A stretch of 64,000 nucleotides of DNA from Prevotellaceae bacterium (lineage in GTDB: Bacteria; Bacteroidota; Bacteroidia; Bacteroidales; Bacteroidaceae): NCBI GenBank assembly GCA_029226205.1, contig JAQXXT010000004.1, forward strand, positions 1-64,000. The letters run 5' to 3'. Positions 8,133 to 18,537 of this stretch are shown here, in pieces (within the stretch, counting starts at the first letter, position 1; every line of letters starts with the position of its first letter). Made by a program: the position numbers and the translations under genes. The notes beneath the pieces are model-generated. The model was not told the DNA's origin. It did no database searches and saw only the letters and a program-made list of their open reading frames with translations.

Positions 8133-8666
8133 TTATTCAGCCTTAGGAGCTTCCTCAGCCTTTGCCTCTGCTGCAGGAGCAGCATCAGCGGCGGGAGCAG
8201 CCTCCTCAGCCTTCGGAGCCTCGGCAGCGGGAGCAGCAGCCTCTGCGGACTTGTTGCTACGACGGCTACGACGGGTCTTCTTGGCAGCGGGAGCCTTGGC
8301 CATGTTCTCATCGAAGTCTACGAGCTCGATGAAAGCCAGCTCTGCGGCATCACCCTGACGGATACCGAGCTTGATCACACGGGTATAACCACCGGGACGG
8401 TTGGCAACCTTTGCAGCGACTTCACCGAAGAGCGTCTTCACAGCCTCTTTATCCTGGAGGTAACGGAAGACAACACGACGGGATGTCGTAGTGTCGTTCT
8501 TAGAACGGGTGATCAGGGGCTCTACATACTTCTTCAGAGCCTTTGCCTTTGCGAGGGTCGTAGTGATTCTTTTGTGCATGATCAGGGACACTGCCATGTT
8601 TGCAAGCATAGCACCGCGGTGAGATGCAGTACGGCCCAGATGGTTGAATTTCTTATTATGTCTCAT
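8133..8666 (-). CDS. rplQ: 50S ribosomal protein L17 with low-complexity tail
   Basis: 177 aa. The N-terminal ~120 residues ([17 protein letters not shown] onward) are canonical bL17, which lies at the peptide exit side of the 50S subunit. Residues about 125-177 form an Ala/Glu/Lys/Pro-rich extension starting with a basic [11 protein letters not shown] patch and then acidic repeats. E. coli L17 (127 aa) lacks this tail; Bacteroidota homologues often carry one. Last gene of the superoperon, 46 nt after rpoA. Confidence 0.97.
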   Translation of the reverse strand: MRHNKKFNHLGRTASHRGAMLANMAVSLIMHKRITTTLAKAKALKKYVEPLITRSKNDTTTSRRVVFRYLQDKEAVKTLFGEVAAKVANRPGGYTRVIKLGIRQGDAAELAFIELVDFDENMAKAPAAKKTRRSRRSNKSAEAAAPAAEAPKAEEAAPAADAAPAAEAKAEEAPKAE

Positions 8667-8712
8667 TTTGTTTTTTACTATTTTGGACGAGTTAGCTCAG
8701 CCCTCACAGGCC

Positions 8713-9705
8713 TTACTCTTTGTCCAGTTTATACTTTGAAATATCAGTTCCAAACGACAGATTCAGACTCTCGAGCAAATCATCAAGCTCTGAGAGCGAT
8801 TTCTTACCGAAGTTGCGGAACTTCAGGAGGTCGGTCTTGTTGTACTGTACGAGATCACCGAGTGTCTCAACGTCAGCAGCCTTCAAGCAGTTGAGGGCAC
8901 GGACAGAGAGGTTCATATCGGTGAGCTTCGTCTTCAGCAACTGGCGCATGTGGAGAACCTCCTCGTCAAACTCCTCGTTGTTCTCCTTGTCAGGATTCTC
9001 CAGAGAGATCTTTTCATCGGAGAAGAGCATGAAGTGATAGATGAGGATCTTCGCAGCCTCCTTCAGGGCGTCCTTCGGGTGAATGGAACCATCCGTGGTG
9101 ACTTCGATGACGAGCTTGTCGTAGTCGGTCTTCTGCTCGACACGATACGGCTCGACACTGTATTTCACGTTACGGATCGGGGTGTAGATGGAATCGATAG
9201 GGAGTACGTTAACATCTGTGCAGAACTGACGGTTCTCATCAGCGGGGACGTAGCCACGGCCCTTGTTGATAGTCAGGTCAATCTGCATAGTAGCTTTGGC
9301 ATCTAAATGACAAATCACTAAATCAGGGTTTAACACTTCAAATCCAGTCAGATACTTACTGATATCACCTGCTTTGAATTCGGTGGAATTCTCGACGGTG
9401 ATACTAACTTTCTCGTTCTCGAATTCTTCTACTACTTGCTTGAATCGAACTTGCTTGAGATTCAAGATAATGTTGGTCACGTCCTCCTTCACACCCGGAA
9501 CGGAGCTAAACTCATGCTCAACACCAGCGATACGGATGGTGTTGATGGCATAGCCCTCGAGTGACGAAAGAAGAATGCGGCGCAAGGCATTACCGATGGT
9601 AATACCGAAGCCAGGCTCAAGAGGACGGAACTCGAACTTGCCGAAGTGGTCATTGGCCTCCAACATTACGACTTTGTCAGGTTTTTGAAATGCTAATATC
9701 GCCAT
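8713..9705 (-). CDS. rpoA: DNA-directed RNA polymerase subunit alpha
   Basis: 330 aa, the usual length. The N-terminal dimerisation/assembly domain (about 1-235) contains [17 protein letters not shown]; the alpha-CTD (about 250-330) contains [13 protein letters not shown] and the helix-hairpin-helix [16 protein letters not shown] that contacts DNA and activators. It lies between rpsD and rplQ, the standard alpha-operon order. Confidence 0.98.
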   Translation of the reverse strand: MAILAFQKPDKVVMLEANDHFGKFEFRPLEPGFGITIGNALRRILLSSLEGYAINTIRIAGVEHEFSSVPGVKEDVTNIILNLKQVRFKQVVEEFENEKVSITVENSTEFKAGDISKYLTGFEVLNPDLVICHLDAKATMQIDLTINKGRGYVPADENRQFCTDVNVLPIDSIYTPIRNVKYSVEPYRVEQKTDYDKLVIEVTTDGSIHPKDALKEAAKILIYHFMLFSDEKISLENPDKENNEEFDEEVLHMRQLLKTKLTDMNLSVRALNCLKAADVETLGDLVQYNKTDLLKFRNFGKKSLSELDDLLESLNLSFGTDISKYKLDKE

Positions 9706-9719
9706 TGATTTAATGAATT

Positions 9720-10328
9720 TTATTGTTTAGAGTAAAGCTCAACGATTAACTGCTCCTTGATGTTCTCCGGGATGTCAGCACGCTCGGGCTTGTGAAGGAA
9801 CTTACCGCTCTTGGTGTTCTCGTCCCATTCGAGCCAAGGATACTTGCTGTGGTTGAAACCAGCCAGAGCAGCCTCGATGACCTCAAGAGACTTAGCCTTT
9901 TCACGGACGCCAACAATCTGGCCCGGCTTGACAGTGTAGGAAGGAATGTTAACCACCTGGCCATCTACTACGATATGCTTGTGAGATACAAGCTGGCGAG
10001 CAGCGGCACGGGTAGGAGCGATACCCAAACGGAACACGACATTGTCCAGACGACTCTCGAGACTCTGCAGCAGCACCTCACCGGTGATACCGTCAGCCTT
10101 GGCAGCCTTGTCGAACAAATTGCGGAACTGACGCTCGAGAACGCCATACGTGTACTTTGCCTTCTGCTTCTCAGCGAGCTGAGCACCATACTCAGAGACC
10201 TTACGGCGACGGTTGTTGCCGTGCTGTCCGGGAGCGAAGTTGCGCTTAGCGAGTACCTTGTCGGCGCCGAAGATAGCCTCTCCGAAACGGCGTGCAATTC
10301 TTGATTTAGGACCTATGTATCTTGCCAT
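9720..10328 (-). CDS. rpsD: 30S ribosomal protein S4
   Basis: 202 aa, a primary 16S-binding assembly protein. The S4 RNA-binding domain (about 92-155) is seen in [20 protein letters not shown] and [12 protein letters not shown]. The N-terminal zinc cysteines of some S4 proteins are absent. In other bacteria S4 represses its own operon; no such site could be identified here. Confidence 0.98.
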   Translation of the reverse strand: MARYIGPKSRIARRFGEAIFGADKVLAKRNFAPGQHGNNRRRKVSEYGAQLAEKQKAKYTYGVLERQFRNLFDKAAKADGITGEVLLQSLESRLDNVVFRLGIAPTRAAARQLVSHKHIVVDGQVVNIPSYTVKPGQIVGVREKAKSLEVIEAALAGFNHSKYPWLEWDENTKSGKFLHKPERADIPENIKEQLIVELYSKQ

Positions 10329-10369
10329 AATGAATAATATGCTTTTTTATATTGATTGATAAGATGTGA

Positions 10370-10759
10370 TTATACACGACGACGCTTAGGAGGACGGCAG
10401 CCATTGTGCGGCAGCGGGGTGACGTCGATAATCTCAGTAACCTCAATACCTGCGCCATGGACGGCACGGATGGCGCTCTCACGACCATTACCCGGGCCCT
10501 TCACATAAGCCTTTACCTTACGGAGACCGAGATCGTAAGCAATCTTTGCACAATCCTCAGCAGCCATCTGAGCTGCGTACGGCGTGTTCTTCTTACTGCC
10601 ACGGAATCCCATCTTACCAGCGGAAGACCAGGAGATAACCTGACCCTCAGAGTTTGCAAGAGATACGATGATGTTGTTGAAAGAACTGTGAACGTGAAGC
10701 TGACCAACAGCGTCTACGCGAACATTTCTCTTTCTGCTTGTTGCTTTTGTCTTTGCCAT
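10370..10759 (-). CDS. rpsK: 30S ribosomal protein S11
   Basis: 129 aa, full length. Carries the uS11 signatures [23 protein letters not shown] and the basic C-terminus [11 protein letters not shown]. It forms part of the platform near the mRNA exit. Eighteen nt after rpsM. Confidence 0.98.
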   Translation of the reverse strand: MAKTKATSRKRNVRVDAVGQLHVHSSFNNIIVSLANSEGQVISWSSAGKMGFRGSKKNTPYAAQMAAEDCAKIAYDLGLRKVKAYVKGPGNGRESAIRAVHGAGIEVTEIIDVTPLPHNGCRPPKRRRV

Positions 10760-10777
10760 AATTTACTGTCCTTTCAA

Positions 10778-11158
10778 TTACTTAGTAGCCTTCTTCTTAT
10801 TAGCAACAGTCTTCTTCTTTCCCTTGCGAGTACGAGCATTGTTCTTTGTACTCTGACCACGAACGGGAAGACCATTACGATGTCTGACACCACGGTAGCA
10901 GCCGATGTCCATCAAGCGCTTGATGTTCATCTGGATCTCGCTACGGAGATCACCCTCTACCTTGAACTCAGCGCCGATAATTTGACGGATAGCGGCTGCC
11001 TGCTCGTCAGACCATTCGCTGACCTTCAGGCTGCGGTCTACGCCTGCCTTATCCAATATCTTTGCTGAACTACTTCGACCAATACCATAGATATAGGTCA
11101 ATGCGATTTCGCCTGCCTTATTCTGGGGCAAATCTACTCCAACAATTCTTATTGCCAT
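10778..11158 (-). CDS. rpsM: 30S ribosomal protein S13
   Basis: 126 aa. Begins [14 protein letters not shown] with the helix-two-turn-helix [12 protein letters not shown]; the C-terminal basic tail [17 protein letters not shown] contacts P-site tRNA in the family. A 97-nt gap separates it from rpmJ upstream and contains a possible internal promoter. Confidence 0.98.
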   Translation of the reverse strand: MAIRIVGVDLPQNKAGEIALTYIYGIGRSSSAKILDKAGVDRSLKVSEWSDEQAAAIRQIIGAEFKVEGDLRSEIQMNIKRLMDIGCYRGVRHRNGLPVRGQSTKNNARTRKGKKKTVANKKKATK

Positions 11159-11204
11159 TGTTTGATAATAATGTGATAAATACTTTTTCTTGCTAAAGAG
11201 CGTG

Positions 11205-11212
11205 CAAAATTA
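11205..11212 (-). promoter_or_regulatory. Possible internal promoter before rpsM
   Basis: TAATTTTG on the minus strand fits the -7 consensus and lies in the 97-nt rpmJ-rpsM gap, one of the longer gaps of the superoperon. The TTTG found upstream is only 12 nt away, so the -33 spacing is poor. Confidence 0.35.
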
Positions 11213-11255
11213 CGACTATTTTTTCAAATAACCGCACATTTACAGATCTTTAACA

Positions 11256-11372
11256 TTAACCCTGACGCATTTTGAACTTCGGGTTCTTCTTGTTGATAAC
11301 GAACAGACGTCCCTTTCTGCGAACGATCTTGCAGTCGGGAGTACGTTTCTTTAATGATGCTCTTGTCTTCAT
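11256..11372 (-). CDS. rpmJ: 50S ribosomal protein L36
   Basis: 38 aa. Reads [20 protein letters not shown] and ends KFKMRQG. The family's zinc ligands are largely missing: only one Cys is present, where zinc-binding L36 has three Cys and one His, so this is the zinc-free form. It starts 13 nt after infA, the normal spc/alpha junction. Confidence 0.95.
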   Translation of the reverse strand: MKTRASLKKRTPDCKIVRRKGRLFVINKKNPKFKMRQG

Positions 11373-11385
11373 ATCTGTTGATGAA

Positions 11386-11604
11386 TTATTTGTATCGGAA
11401 TACAATTCTTCCCTTTGTCAAGTCGTAAGGACTCATTTCTACCTTGACTTTGTCACCGGGCAGAATCTTGATGTAGTGCATGCGCATCTTACCCGAGATA
11501 TGGGCGATGATCTGCACGCCGTTCTCCAGCTCTACACGGAACATAGCGTTGGAGAGACTTTCAGTGATGGTTCCGTCTTGTTCTATAGCGGACTGCTTTG
11601 CCAT
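11386..11604 (-). CDS. infA: Translation initiation factor IF-1
   Basis: 72 aa, the standard size: a single S1/OB-fold domain that binds the ribosomal A site during initiation. Motifs include [28 protein letters not shown] and the C-terminal [15 protein letters not shown]. Lies between map and rpmJ, 28 nt after map. Confidence 0.98.
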   Translation of the reverse strand: MAKQSAIEQDGTITESLSNAMFRVELENGVQIIAHISGKMRMHYIKILPGDKVKVEMSPYDLTKGRIVFRYK

Positions 11605-11632
11605 AAATCTTAAATTAACCTTTCTTATTTAA

Positions 11633-12442
11633 TCAATTAACTGTCTGATTGTAATAGCGTTCTTGATCAATATCGTCGAACGTAGATAAAATCTCTGCCT
11701 TTCCCCTTCGGATGGCGATGGTATGCTCGAAATGAGCGGCGGGCTGTCGGTCGCGGGTGATGATGCCCCACTTGTCGGGAAGGAGCCAGATCTTGCGGTC
11801 ACCCATCGTAATCATGGGTTCGATAGCGATACACATGCCTGCCTTCAGCATCACGCCGTTGCCCCGATTGCCATAGTTGGGTACCTGGGGTGCCTCGTGC
11901 ATCTCCTTGCCAATGCCATGACCCGTCAACTCACGTACGACGCCATAGCCTTCGGCTTCAGCAGTGGTCTGCACCGCATTGCCAATATCACCGAGATGAT
12001 TGCCGGCAATGGCTTCTGCGATACCCTTGTAGAGTGACGCACGCGTCGTTCTGAGGAGTTTCATGACTTCGGGACGGACCTCGCCGACACAGAACGTGTA
12101 ACAACTGTCACCGTTGAATCCGTCAAGGAGCGTTCCGCAGTCAATGCTAATGATATCACCATCCTTGAGCACCTGTTTATCCGACGGGATACCGTGGACG
12201 ACAACATCATTGACAGAGGTACAGATAGAAGCGGGGAAAGGCCCTCCAAATGGATTGGGGAAGTTCTTGAACGTGGGGACAGCCCCATGATCACGGATGA
12301 ACTCCTCGGCAATTTTGTCCAATTGGAGGGTCGTAACACCTGCTTGGATATGTTTTCCCAATTCCGCAAGGGTAGCACCGACGAGGCGGTTGGCCTTGCG
12401 CATCAGGTCTATTTCATCTTCCGTCTTCAGAAAAATCTTCAT
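11633..12442 (-). CDS. map: Methionine aminopeptidase type I
   Basis: 269 aa. Removes the initiator Met from nascent chains. The metal ligands of the pita-bread fold are visible: Asp in SIDCGTLLDG, Asp in FNGDSCYTF, His in TGHGIGKEMHE, Glu in IEPMIT, and a final Glu near HTIAIRRGKAEIL. No N-terminal zinc-finger extension. Lies 11 nt after secY. Confidence 0.97.
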   Translation of the reverse strand: MKIFLKTEDEIDLMRKANRLVGATLAELGKHIQAGVTTLQLDKIAEEFIRDHGAVPTFKNFPNPFGGPFPASICTSVNDVVVHGIPSDKQVLKDGDIISIDCGTLLDGFNGDSCYTFCVGEVRPEVMKLLRTTRASLYKGIAEAIAGNHLGDIGNAVQTTAEAEGYGVVRELTGHGIGKEMHEAPQVPNYGNRGNGVMLKAGMCIAIEPMITMGDRKIWLLPDKWGIITRDRQPAAHFEHTIAIRRGKAEILSTFDDIDQERYYNQTVN

Positions 12443-12453
12443 TCGCTGTAGAC

Positions 12454-13791
12454 TTAGTATGCGGATACACCACCCTGACGAGTGTGACCGGCATTGAGGA
12501 GGCCGTCGTAATGACGCATCATCAGATGGCTCTCAATCTGCTGAAGGGTGTCGATGACAACACCGACGAGGATCAGCAGTGATGTTCCTCCGAAGAACTG
12601 GGCAAAGCCCTGCTGGACGTTGAGGAATCCTGTGAGTGCCGGCATGATTGCAATGAAAGCGATGAAAAGAGAACCAGGGAAAGTAATACGAGACATGACT
12701 GTATCAATATACTCAGCTGTTTCCTTACCAGGCTTGACACCGGGGATAAAACCATTGTTACGCTTCATATCCTCGGCCATCTGCGTCGGGTTCAGCGTAA
12801 TTGCCGTATAGAAATACGTGAATGCGATCACAAGGGCCACATAGATGACATTATACAGCAATGAACGGTTATCCATCAAGTCACGGACCCACCAGGCTGC
12901 CGTCTCGGAGTTGTAGCGTACGATGGCCAACGGAATGAACATCAATGCCTGAGCAAAGATGATCGGCATGACGTTGGCGGCGAACAACTTCAACGGGATA
13001 TACTGACGGGCACCACCGAACTGCTTGTTGCCTACAACACGCTTAGCGTACTGTACAGGGACCTTACGGGTACCCTGGACGAGCAGGATGGAGACCAGCA
13101 CGACGGCGTAGAGGACGATGAGCTCAACGATGAACATCATCAGACCACCACCAGTGACGGCTGTCAGGCGGGAGGAGAGCTCCTGGATGAAAGCCTGCGG
13201 AAGGCGGGCGATGATACCGATCATAATGATCAGAGAGATACCATTGCCGACGCCTTTATCCGTGATACGCTCACCAAGCCAAAGGATGAACATCGAACCT
13301 GCAGCGAGGATGATCGTGGCGGGGATCATGAAGGCCGTCCAGTCAATACCCGAGGCGAGGGCCTGAGAGGCCTGCATCTTCAGGTTGATGAGGTAGGACG
13401 GAGCCTGGAACAGCAGGATGGCTACCGTGAGCCAACGGGTGTACCAGTTGATCTTCTTACGACCGCTCTCGCCCTCGCGCTGCATCTTCTGAAAGTAAGG
13501 TACAGCGACGGCGAGGAGCTGCATGACGATGGAAGCTGAGATATAGGGCATGATACCGAGTGCGAAGATAGACGCATTGGAAAATGCTCCACCAGAGAAC
13601 ATGTCCAAGAGTGACATCAGGCCACCGGCGGTCTGTGACTGGAGTTTTGCCAACTGTGTCGGATCGATGCCCGGGAGGACAACATAGGATCCGAAACGAT
13701 AGATAGCCACAAATAGAAACGTGATGAGGAGGCGCTGACGCAGATCCTCGAGTTTCCAACAGTTCTTTAGTGTCTCAATAAACTTTTTCAT
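12454..13791 (-). CDS. secY: Protein translocase subunit SecY
   Basis: 445 aa, inner membrane, with the ten-helix pattern of the SecYEG channel. Visible are FRFGS-like IYRFGSYVVLPGID, the plug-region segment GGLMSLLDMFSGGAFSNASIFALGIMP (read in parts), and the cytoplasmic-loop GTRKVPVQYAKR, a conserved ribosome/SecA contact. Only 3 nt after rplO. Its partner SecE is encoded at 53.7 kb. Confidence 0.98.
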   Translation of the reverse strand: MKKFIETLKNCWKLEDLRQRLLITFLFVAIYRFGSYVVLPGIDPTQLAKLQSQTAGGLMSLLDMFSGGAFSNASIFALGIMPYISASIVMQLLAVAVPYFQKMQREGESGRKKINWYTRWLTVAILLFQAPSYLINLKMQASQALASGIDWTAFMIPATIILAAGSMFILWLGERITDKGVGNGISLIIMIGIIARLPQAFIQELSSRLTAVTGGGLMMFIVELIVLYAVVLVSILLVQGTRKVPVQYAKRVVGNKQFGGARQYIPLKLFAANVMPIIFAQALMFIPLAIVRYNSETAAWWVRDLMDNRSLLYNVIYVALVIAFTYFYTAITLNPTQMAEDMKRNNGFIPGVKPGKETAEYIDTVMSRITFPGSLFIAFIAIMPALTGFLNVQQGFAQFFGGTSLLILVGVVIDTLQQIESHLMMRHYDGLLNAGHTRQGGVSAY

Positions 13792-13794
13792 CCC

Positions 13795-14241
13795 TTAGAT
13801 TTTGGTTGCCTTGCCACCTGCTGCGACGATAGCATCCTCAGCAGACTTGGAGAAGGCATTTGCTTCTACTTCAACTTTTGCTTTCAGTTCACCGTTACCG
13901 AGGATCTTCACCAGCTTCTTGCCATTGGTAAGACCAGCGGCAACGAGATCAGCGATGGTGATCTTCTCCAGGTTCTTACTCTCAGCCAGGGACTGAAGAG
14001 TAGAGAGGTTTACTGCGAAATATTCCTTATGATTGATATTCTGGAAGCCGAACTTCGGCACGCGACGCTGCAGAGGCATCTGACCACCTTCGAAACCAAT
14101 CTTACGCTTGTAACCAGAGCGCGCCTTGGCACCCTTGTGACCACGGGTAGAAGTACCACCGAGACCCGAACCGGGACCACGGCCGATACGACGACGTGAA
14201 TGGGTAGCGCCCTCTGCAGGCTTCAAATTATTTAATTTCAT
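13795..14241 (-). CDS. rplO: 50S ribosomal protein L15
   Basis: 148 aa. Has the Gly/Arg-rich N-terminal extension of uL15 ([20 protein letters not shown]) that threads into 23S rRNA, followed by the globular domain ending in [12 protein letters not shown]. Confidence 0.98.
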   Translation of the reverse strand: MKLNNLKPAEGATHSRRRIGRGPGSGLGGTSTRGHKGAKARSGYKRKIGFEGGQMPLQRRVPKFGFQNINHKEYFAVNLSTLQSLAESKNLEKITIADLVAAGLTNGKKLVKILGNGELKAKVEVEANAFSKSAEDAIVAAGGKATKI

Positions 14242-14264
14242 CTTGCGTTGACTTTTTAAAGTTG

Positions 14265-14441
14265 TTATTTGATTACTTCAACGAGGTGATGAACCTTGCG
14301 GATCATACCCAGGTTGCTAGGAGTGTCTTCAACTTCAACAACCTGTGAAATCTTGTGAAGACCAAGAGCGATGAGCGTCTTCTTCTGATCGACAGGAGCG
14401 CCGATGCGACTCTTGATTTGCTTGACCTTAATTGTTGCCAT
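14265..14441 (-). CDS. rpmD: 50S ribosomal protein L30
   Basis: 58 aa, short bacterial uL30. Starts [16 protein letters not shown] and ends [13 protein letters not shown]; the central [10 protein letters not shown] is typical. Located between rpsE and rplO as in other spc operons. Confidence 0.95.
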   Translation of the reverse strand: MATIKVKQIKSRIGAPVDQKKTLIALGLHKISQVVEVEDTPSNLGMIRKVHHLVEVIK

Positions 14442-14460
14442 TGTGTTATTCTCCTATTGA

Positions 14461-14973
14461 TTAACCGTTAAACACTTTGTCCATTGCGATGCCGCGCTCA
14501 CCAGCAACCTGATAAGCATCACGCATCTCAGAGAGAGCCTCTACAGTAGCCTTCACCAGAGAGTGAGGATTAGAAGAACCCTTAGACTTTGCGATGACAT
14601 CCTTGATACCTGCGCTCTCCAGAACGGCACGCATAGCACCACCGGCCTTCAGACCAGTACCAGCAGCAGCCGGCTTGAGGAGCACGCGGGCACCACCGAA
14701 CTTCACCTCTACCTCGTGAGGAACCGTACCCTTGAGGACGGGGACCTTCACCAGGTTCTTCTTGGCTGCCTCAGTACCCTTGGCGATAGCTGCGGTGACC
14801 TCACCGGCCTTACCAAGGCCATAGCCGATCACACCCTTGCCGTCACCAACAACGACGATAGCAGCGAATGTGAAAGTACGACCACCCTTCGTAACCTTCG
14901 TTACGCGGTTGATGGCAACCAGGCGATCCTTCAGTTCTGTTTCAGTATTTGCTTTAACTTTATTCATTGCCAT
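14461..14973 (-). CDS. rpsE: 30S ribosomal protein S5
   Basis: 170 aa. The dsRNA-binding-like N-domain has [20 protein letters not shown], and the C-domain has a GTIPHEV-like [12 protein letters not shown] and [15 protein letters not shown]. It helps line the mRNA entry tunnel. Six nt after rplR. Confidence 0.98.
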   Translation of the reverse strand: MAMNKVKANTETELKDRLVAINRVTKVTKGGRTFTFAAIVVVGDGKGVIGYGLGKAGEVTAAIAKGTEAAKKNLVKVPVLKGTVPHEVEVKFGGARVLLKPAAAGTGLKAGGAMRAVLESAGIKDVIAKSKGSSNPHSLVKATVEALSEMRDAYQVAGERGIAMDKVFNG

Positions 14974-14979
14974 AATCGT

Positions 14980-15324
14980 TTAGAATTTGAGACCGCCCTC
15001 ACGTGCTGCATCAGCAAGTGCCTGTACACGGCCATGATAGAGATAACCATTACGGTCGAAGACGACAGACTCTACGCCTGCTGCCTTGGCCTTCTCAGCC
15101 ACGAGTGCGCCGACCTTCTTTGCCTGCTCGATCTTCGGCAGTTTCTCCATGCCGAGGGAAGAAGCACTGGCGAGGGTCTTGCCCTCAAGGTCGTTGATCA
15201 CCTGTGCGTAAATCTGCTTGTTGGAGCGGAACACCGTCAGACGGGGACGCTCAGCAGTACCGTTCACGCTCTTACGGATACGGAATTTTATCTTGATTCG
15301 TCTTTCTACTTTCTTTACTGTCAT
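14980..15324 (-). CDS. rplR: 50S ribosomal protein L18
   Basis: 114 aa, the 5S-rRNA-binding protein of the central protuberance. Conserved segments: [29 protein letters not shown] and [20 protein letters not shown] near the C-terminus. Confidence 0.98.
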   Translation of the reverse strand: MTVKKVERRIKIKFRIRKSVNGTAERPRLTVFRSNKQIYAQVINDLEGKTLASASSLGMEKLPKIEQAKKVGALVAEKAKAAGVESVVFDRNGYLYHGRVQALADAAREGGLKF

Positions 15325-15348
15325 AATCGTAAGTTTTAAAAATTAAAA

Positions 15349-15921
15349 TTACTTAGCTGCAGCTGTCTTACCAGACTTGCGGCGGATGACCTCACCCTTG
15401 AAGAGGATACCCTTACCCTTGTAAGGCTCAGGCATACGGAAAGAACGAATCTTAGCGCAGATCATACCCAGCAGCTGCTTGTCACAGCTCTCGAGGGTGA
15501 TGACGGGGTTCTGGTTACGCTCAGACTTGGTCTCTACCTTCACTTCCTTAGGAAGCTGGATGTAGATGGGGTGCGTGTAACCGAGGGAGAACTCAATGAG
15601 GTTGCCCTGGTTGCTCACACGATAACCGACACCGACGAGCTCCATAACCTTCTGATAGCCCTGGCTGACACCAACAACCATGTTGTTGACCAGCGCGCGG
15701 TAGAGGCCGTGGAAAGCATGCTTCTGCTTCTCGTCTGTGGCATTATTCTCATCAACAGTAAATTCAACCTGACCGTCAGCGATAGCGACCTTGATGGAGG
15801 GATCAATCCACTGAGACAGTTCACCCTTCGGGCCCTTGACATTGACTACATTTGTCTTCTCGTCGAAAGTAACCGTTACTCCGGCGGGGATGCTAATTGG
15901 CAATTTTCCTATTCTTGACAT
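15349..15921 (-). CDS. rplF: 50S ribosomal protein L6
   Basis: 190 aa. The ATG at 15921 (MSRIGKLPISIPAG) is preferred: a GGAGG Shine-Dalgarno lies 7 nt upstream, whereas the frame extends only to a TTG two codons earlier. Two repeated L6 domains; the C-terminal PEPYKGKGI motif contacts the sarcin-ricin loop. Confidence 0.97.
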   Translation of the reverse strand: MSRIGKLPISIPAGVTVTFDEKTNVVNVKGPKGELSQWIDPSIKVAIADGQVEFTVDENNATDEKQKHAFHGLYRALVNNMVVGVSQGYQKVMELVGVGYRVSNQGNLIEFSLGYTHPIYIQLPKEVKVETKSERNQNPVITLESCDKQLLGMICAKIRSFRMPEPYKGKGILFKGEVIRRKSGKTAAAK

Positions 15922-15935
15922 ATTCAATCCTCCAA

Positions 15936-16331
15936 TTAATAAACGTAGCAGAGAACTTCTCCACCGATCTTGAGGTCGGAAGCCTCTTTGTTTGTCATTA
16001 CACCTTTGGATGTGGATAAGATAGCGATACCCAATCCGTTGATCACGCGCGGCATATCCTTGTAGCCCGTATAGCGGCGGAGACCGGGAGTAGAAACGCG
16101 CTCAAGTTTCTTGATGGCGCTCTGCTTTGTCTTCGGGTCATACTTCAATGCTACCTTGATGGTGCCCTGGGGACCATCCTCGATGAACTTGTAGTTCAGG
16201 ATGTAACCCTTCTCGAAGAGAATCTGAGTGATAGACTTCTTCATGTTGGACGCAGGAACTTCGACAACACGGTGATGAGCCATGATCGCGTTTCTGAGTC
16301 GTGTCAGATAATCTGCTATTGGATCTGTCAT
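15936..16331 (-). CDS. rpsH: 30S ribosomal protein S8
   Basis: 131 aa from the ATG at 16331 (MTDPIADYLTRLRNA), the family's normal N-terminus; the 13-codon upstream extension of the frame is unlike S8 and is rejected. The C-terminal STSKGVMTNKEA motif is present. A 170-nt gap with a long hairpin separates it from rpsN. Confidence 0.97.
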   Translation of the reverse strand: MTDPIADYLTRLRNAIMAHHRVVEVPASNMKKSITQILFEKGYILNYKFIEDGPQGTIKVALKYDPKTKQSAIKKLERVSTPGLRRYTGYKDMPRVINGLGIAILSTSKGVMTNKEASDLKIGGEVLCYVY

Positions 16332-16393
16332 AAAATATAAATGTTTAATTAATCGGGACTCCCCCGACAATATTAAATATGAGTCTTTTCTTG

Positions 16394-16490
16394 AGTTAGC
16401 AGTTAGGAGATAGGGATTAGGAGTTGTTAGGATAGAGCTCCCAAAAGGAACCTCTATTAACTCCTAACTCCTATCTTCTAACTCCTAACT
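16394..16490. repeat. Long imperfect inverted repeat between rpsN and rpsH (family G)
   Basis: Arms 16394-16425 and 16459-16490 pair over 32 positions with four mismatches and are built of AGTTAGGAG-type heptads/octads. A related element lies at 55626-55690 among the tRNA genes. There is no U-tract, and transcription must continue through it to rpsH and beyond. Confidence 0.85.
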
Positions 16491-16501
16491 AGAATAACTT
16501 T

Positions 16502-16804
16502 TTACCAGCTTGCTTTCTTCACGCCGGGGATGAGACCCTGAGAGGCCATCTCACGGAACTGGATACGGGAGAGACCGAACTGGCGCATATAGCCCTTTGG
16601 ACGACCCGTGATCTTGCAGCGGTTGTGAAGACGGATAGGATTGGCGTTCTTAGGAATGCTCTGGAGCTTGCGGGCAGCCTCGTAAGCCTCGGCGGGATCC
16701 TGAGTCGTTGCAATGATCTTCTTCAGTGCGGCGCGCTTCTCAGCATAGCGGGCGACAAGCTTAGCACGCTTTACCTCACGTGCCTTCATTGATTCTTTTG
16801 CCAT
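16502..16804 (-). CDS. rpsN: 30S ribosomal protein S14 (long, zinc-free type)
   Basis: 100 aa. Reads [16 protein letters not shown] and ends [12 protein letters not shown]. The CxxC pairs of the short zinc-binding form are missing ([12 protein letters not shown] has a single Cys), so it is the long zinc-independent paralogue class. Five nt after rplE. Confidence 0.97.
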   Translation of the reverse strand: MAKESMKAREVKRAKLVARYAEKRAALKKIIATTQDPAEAYEAARKLQSIPKNANPIRLHNRCKITGRPKGYMRQFGLSRIQFREMASQGLIPGVKKASW

Positions 16805-16809
16805 ATCTC

Positions 16810-17364
16810 TTAATCGTTTTTAGCGTTCTTGAAAGGAAGACCGAAGGCCTTGAGCAGAGCATAACCCTCTTCGTCCGTCTTAGCGGAGGTGACGAAGGTG
16901 ATGTTCATACCCTGGATGCGGTCAATCTGGTCGATGTTGATCTCCGGGAAGATGATCTGCTCCGTAACGCCGAGGGTGTAGTTACCACGGCCGTCGAGCT
17001 TGCTCTCGATACCCTTGAAGTCACGGATACGAGGAAGGGCGACGCGGACGAGACGCTCCAGGAACTCATACATACGCTCGCGGCGGAGGGTTACCATCAC
17101 GCCAATCGGCATCTTCTTACGAAGCTTGAAGTTGGCGATATCCTTCTTGGAATAGGTGGCAACGGCCTTCTGACCGGTGATAGCGGTGAGCTCGTTGATA
17201 GCGACGTCGATGATCTTCTTGTCCTGCGTAGCATCGCCGAGACCCTGGTTGATAACAATCTTCTTCAGTACAGGGATCTGCATAGAGGAAGAATAGTTGA
17301 ACTGCTTCTGCAGAGCCGGAGCAATCTTCTCCTTATACTCTTTCTTTAACTGTGCTGTATCCAT
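16810..17364 (-). CDS. rplE: 50S ribosomal protein L5
   Basis: 184 aa. Forms the 5S RNP with L18. Motifs: [18 protein letters not shown] and [19 protein letters not shown]. The start codon overlaps the rplX stop by one base (TAATG), implying translational coupling. Confidence 0.98.
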   Translation of the reverse strand: MDTAQLKKEYKEKIAPALQKQFNYSSSMQIPVLKKIVINQGLGDATQDKKIIDVAINELTAITGQKAVATYSKKDIANFKLRKKMPIGVMVTLRRERMYEFLERLVRVALPRIRDFKGIESKLDGRGNYTLGVTEQIIFPEINIDQIDRIQGMNITFVTSAKTDEEGYALLKAFGLPFKNAKND

Positions 17365-17681
17365 TACTTGATTTCCTCCCCGGATTTTTTGGCGATACGC
17401 TTCACGGTCTTGCCCTCGCGCTCAATCTTGATGCGCGTAGCCTTACCGCTCTTCGGATCAATCAGACTTACGTTAGAAATATGAATAGGAGCCTCCTGCT
17501 TGACGATGCCTCCCTGAGGATTCTTAGCCGAAGGCTTGGTGCTCTTGGATACCATGTTGATACCCTCTACCAGCACGCGCTCCTTATCACGGAGCACCTG
17601 CAGCACCTTACCAGTCTTGCCCTTGTCGGCACCGGCGAGGACAATGACCTGGTCGTCTTTCTTAATATGAAATTTTGCCAT
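17364..17681 (-). CDS. rplX: 50S ribosomal protein L24
   Basis: 105 aa with an N-terminal KOW motif ([19 protein letters not shown]), an assembly initiator of the 50S subunit. Its TAA overlaps the rplE ATG. Confidence 0.98.
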   Translation of the reverse strand: MAKFHIKKDDQVIVLAGADKGKTGKVLQVLRDKERVLVEGINMVSKSTKPSAKNPQGGIVKQEAPIHISNVSLIDPKSGKATRIKIEREGKTVKRIAKKSGEEIK

Positions 17682-17701
17682 TCTACTTTTCTGTTTATTG
17701 A

Positions 17702-18067
17702 TTAAAGAACCTCAGGTGCGAGAGACACCACCTTCATGTTGACGGCACGGAGCTCACGAGCAACGGGGCCGAAGATACGGCTACCGCGAAGCTCACCGGC
17801 GTTGTTCAACAATACACAGGCGTTGTCGTCGAAACGGATATAGGAACCGTCAGCACGACGGATCTCCTTCTTCGTACGGACCACAAGGGCCTTGCTCACT
17901 GCACCCTTCTTCAGATCACTGGAAGGAATGACATTCTGAACGGCTACGACAATAACGTCGCCCACGCTGGCATAACGACGGCCGGTACCACCGAGTACAC
18001 GAATGCACTTGGCCTCACGGGCACCGCTGTTGTCAGCTACGGTCAGTCTTGATTCTACTTGTATCAT
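17702..18067 (-). CDS. rplN: 50S ribosomal protein L14
   Basis: 121 aa, full length, starting [17 protein letters not shown]; carries the uL14 signature around [20 protein letters not shown]. Three nt after rpsQ. Confidence 0.98.
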   Translation of the reverse strand: MIQVESRLTVADNSGAREAKCIRVLGGTGRRYASVGDVIVVAVQNVIPSSDLKKGAVSKALVVRTKKEIRRADGSYIRFDDNACVLLNNAGELRGSRIFGPVARELRAVNMKVVSLAPEVL

Positions 18068-18070
18068 TTT

Positions 18071-18328
18071 TTACTTAGCCTTTTCAATGATTTGTACTAA
18101 TCTCCATCGCTTTGTCTTCGACAGAGGACGAGTCTCCAGGATCTGGACGGTATCACCGACCTGTGCCTCATTGTTCTCGTCATGGACGTGGTACTTCTTT
18201 GTCTTCTGGACAAACTTACCGTAAATGGGGTGCTTCTCCTTGAACTTAGCGGCAATAACAATGGTTTTATCCATTTTGTTGCTGATGACAACACCCTGTC
18301 TTACCTTTCTTAAATTTCTTGTTTCCAT
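18071..18328 (-). CDS. rpsQ: 30S ribosomal protein S17
   Basis: 85 aa from [14 protein letters not shown], the usual bS17 N-terminus. An ATG three codons upstream (18337, spaced 2 nt from the rpmC stop) is an alternative start. OB-fold with [12 protein letters not shown] and the C-terminal motif [13 protein letters not shown]. Confidence 0.96.
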   Translation of the reverse strand: METRNLRKVRQGVVISNKMDKTIVIAAKFKEKHPIYGKFVQKTKKYHVHDENNEAQVGDTVQILETRPLSKTKRWRLVQIIEKAK

Positions 18329-18339
18329 CTGGACCATTA

Positions 18340-18534
18340 TTATTTGTTAAGTTCTCTCTGGCGGAGCTCAGTCTCCATACGTGCGATGTCACGACGAGTA
18401 CTCTTAATCTGTGATGGATTCTCCAGAGGAGTAACCTGATGGTTGATCTTCATCTGATGAAGGGAAGCCTTCGTAGCCTCCAGCTTTTCGGCCAATTCCT
18501 TGGTCTCAAGCGCCTTTACTTCTTTCTGCTTCAT
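18340..18534 (-). CDS. rpmC: 50S ribosomal protein L29
   Basis: 64 aa, two-helix hairpin protein at the exit-tunnel rim (trigger factor/SRP contact in the family). Motif [18 protein letters not shown] is characteristic. Three nt after rplP. Confidence 0.97.
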   Translation of the reverse strand: MKQKEVKALETKELAEKLEATKASLHQMKINHQVTPLENPSQIKSTRRDIARMETELRQRELNK

Positions 18535-18537
18535 AGT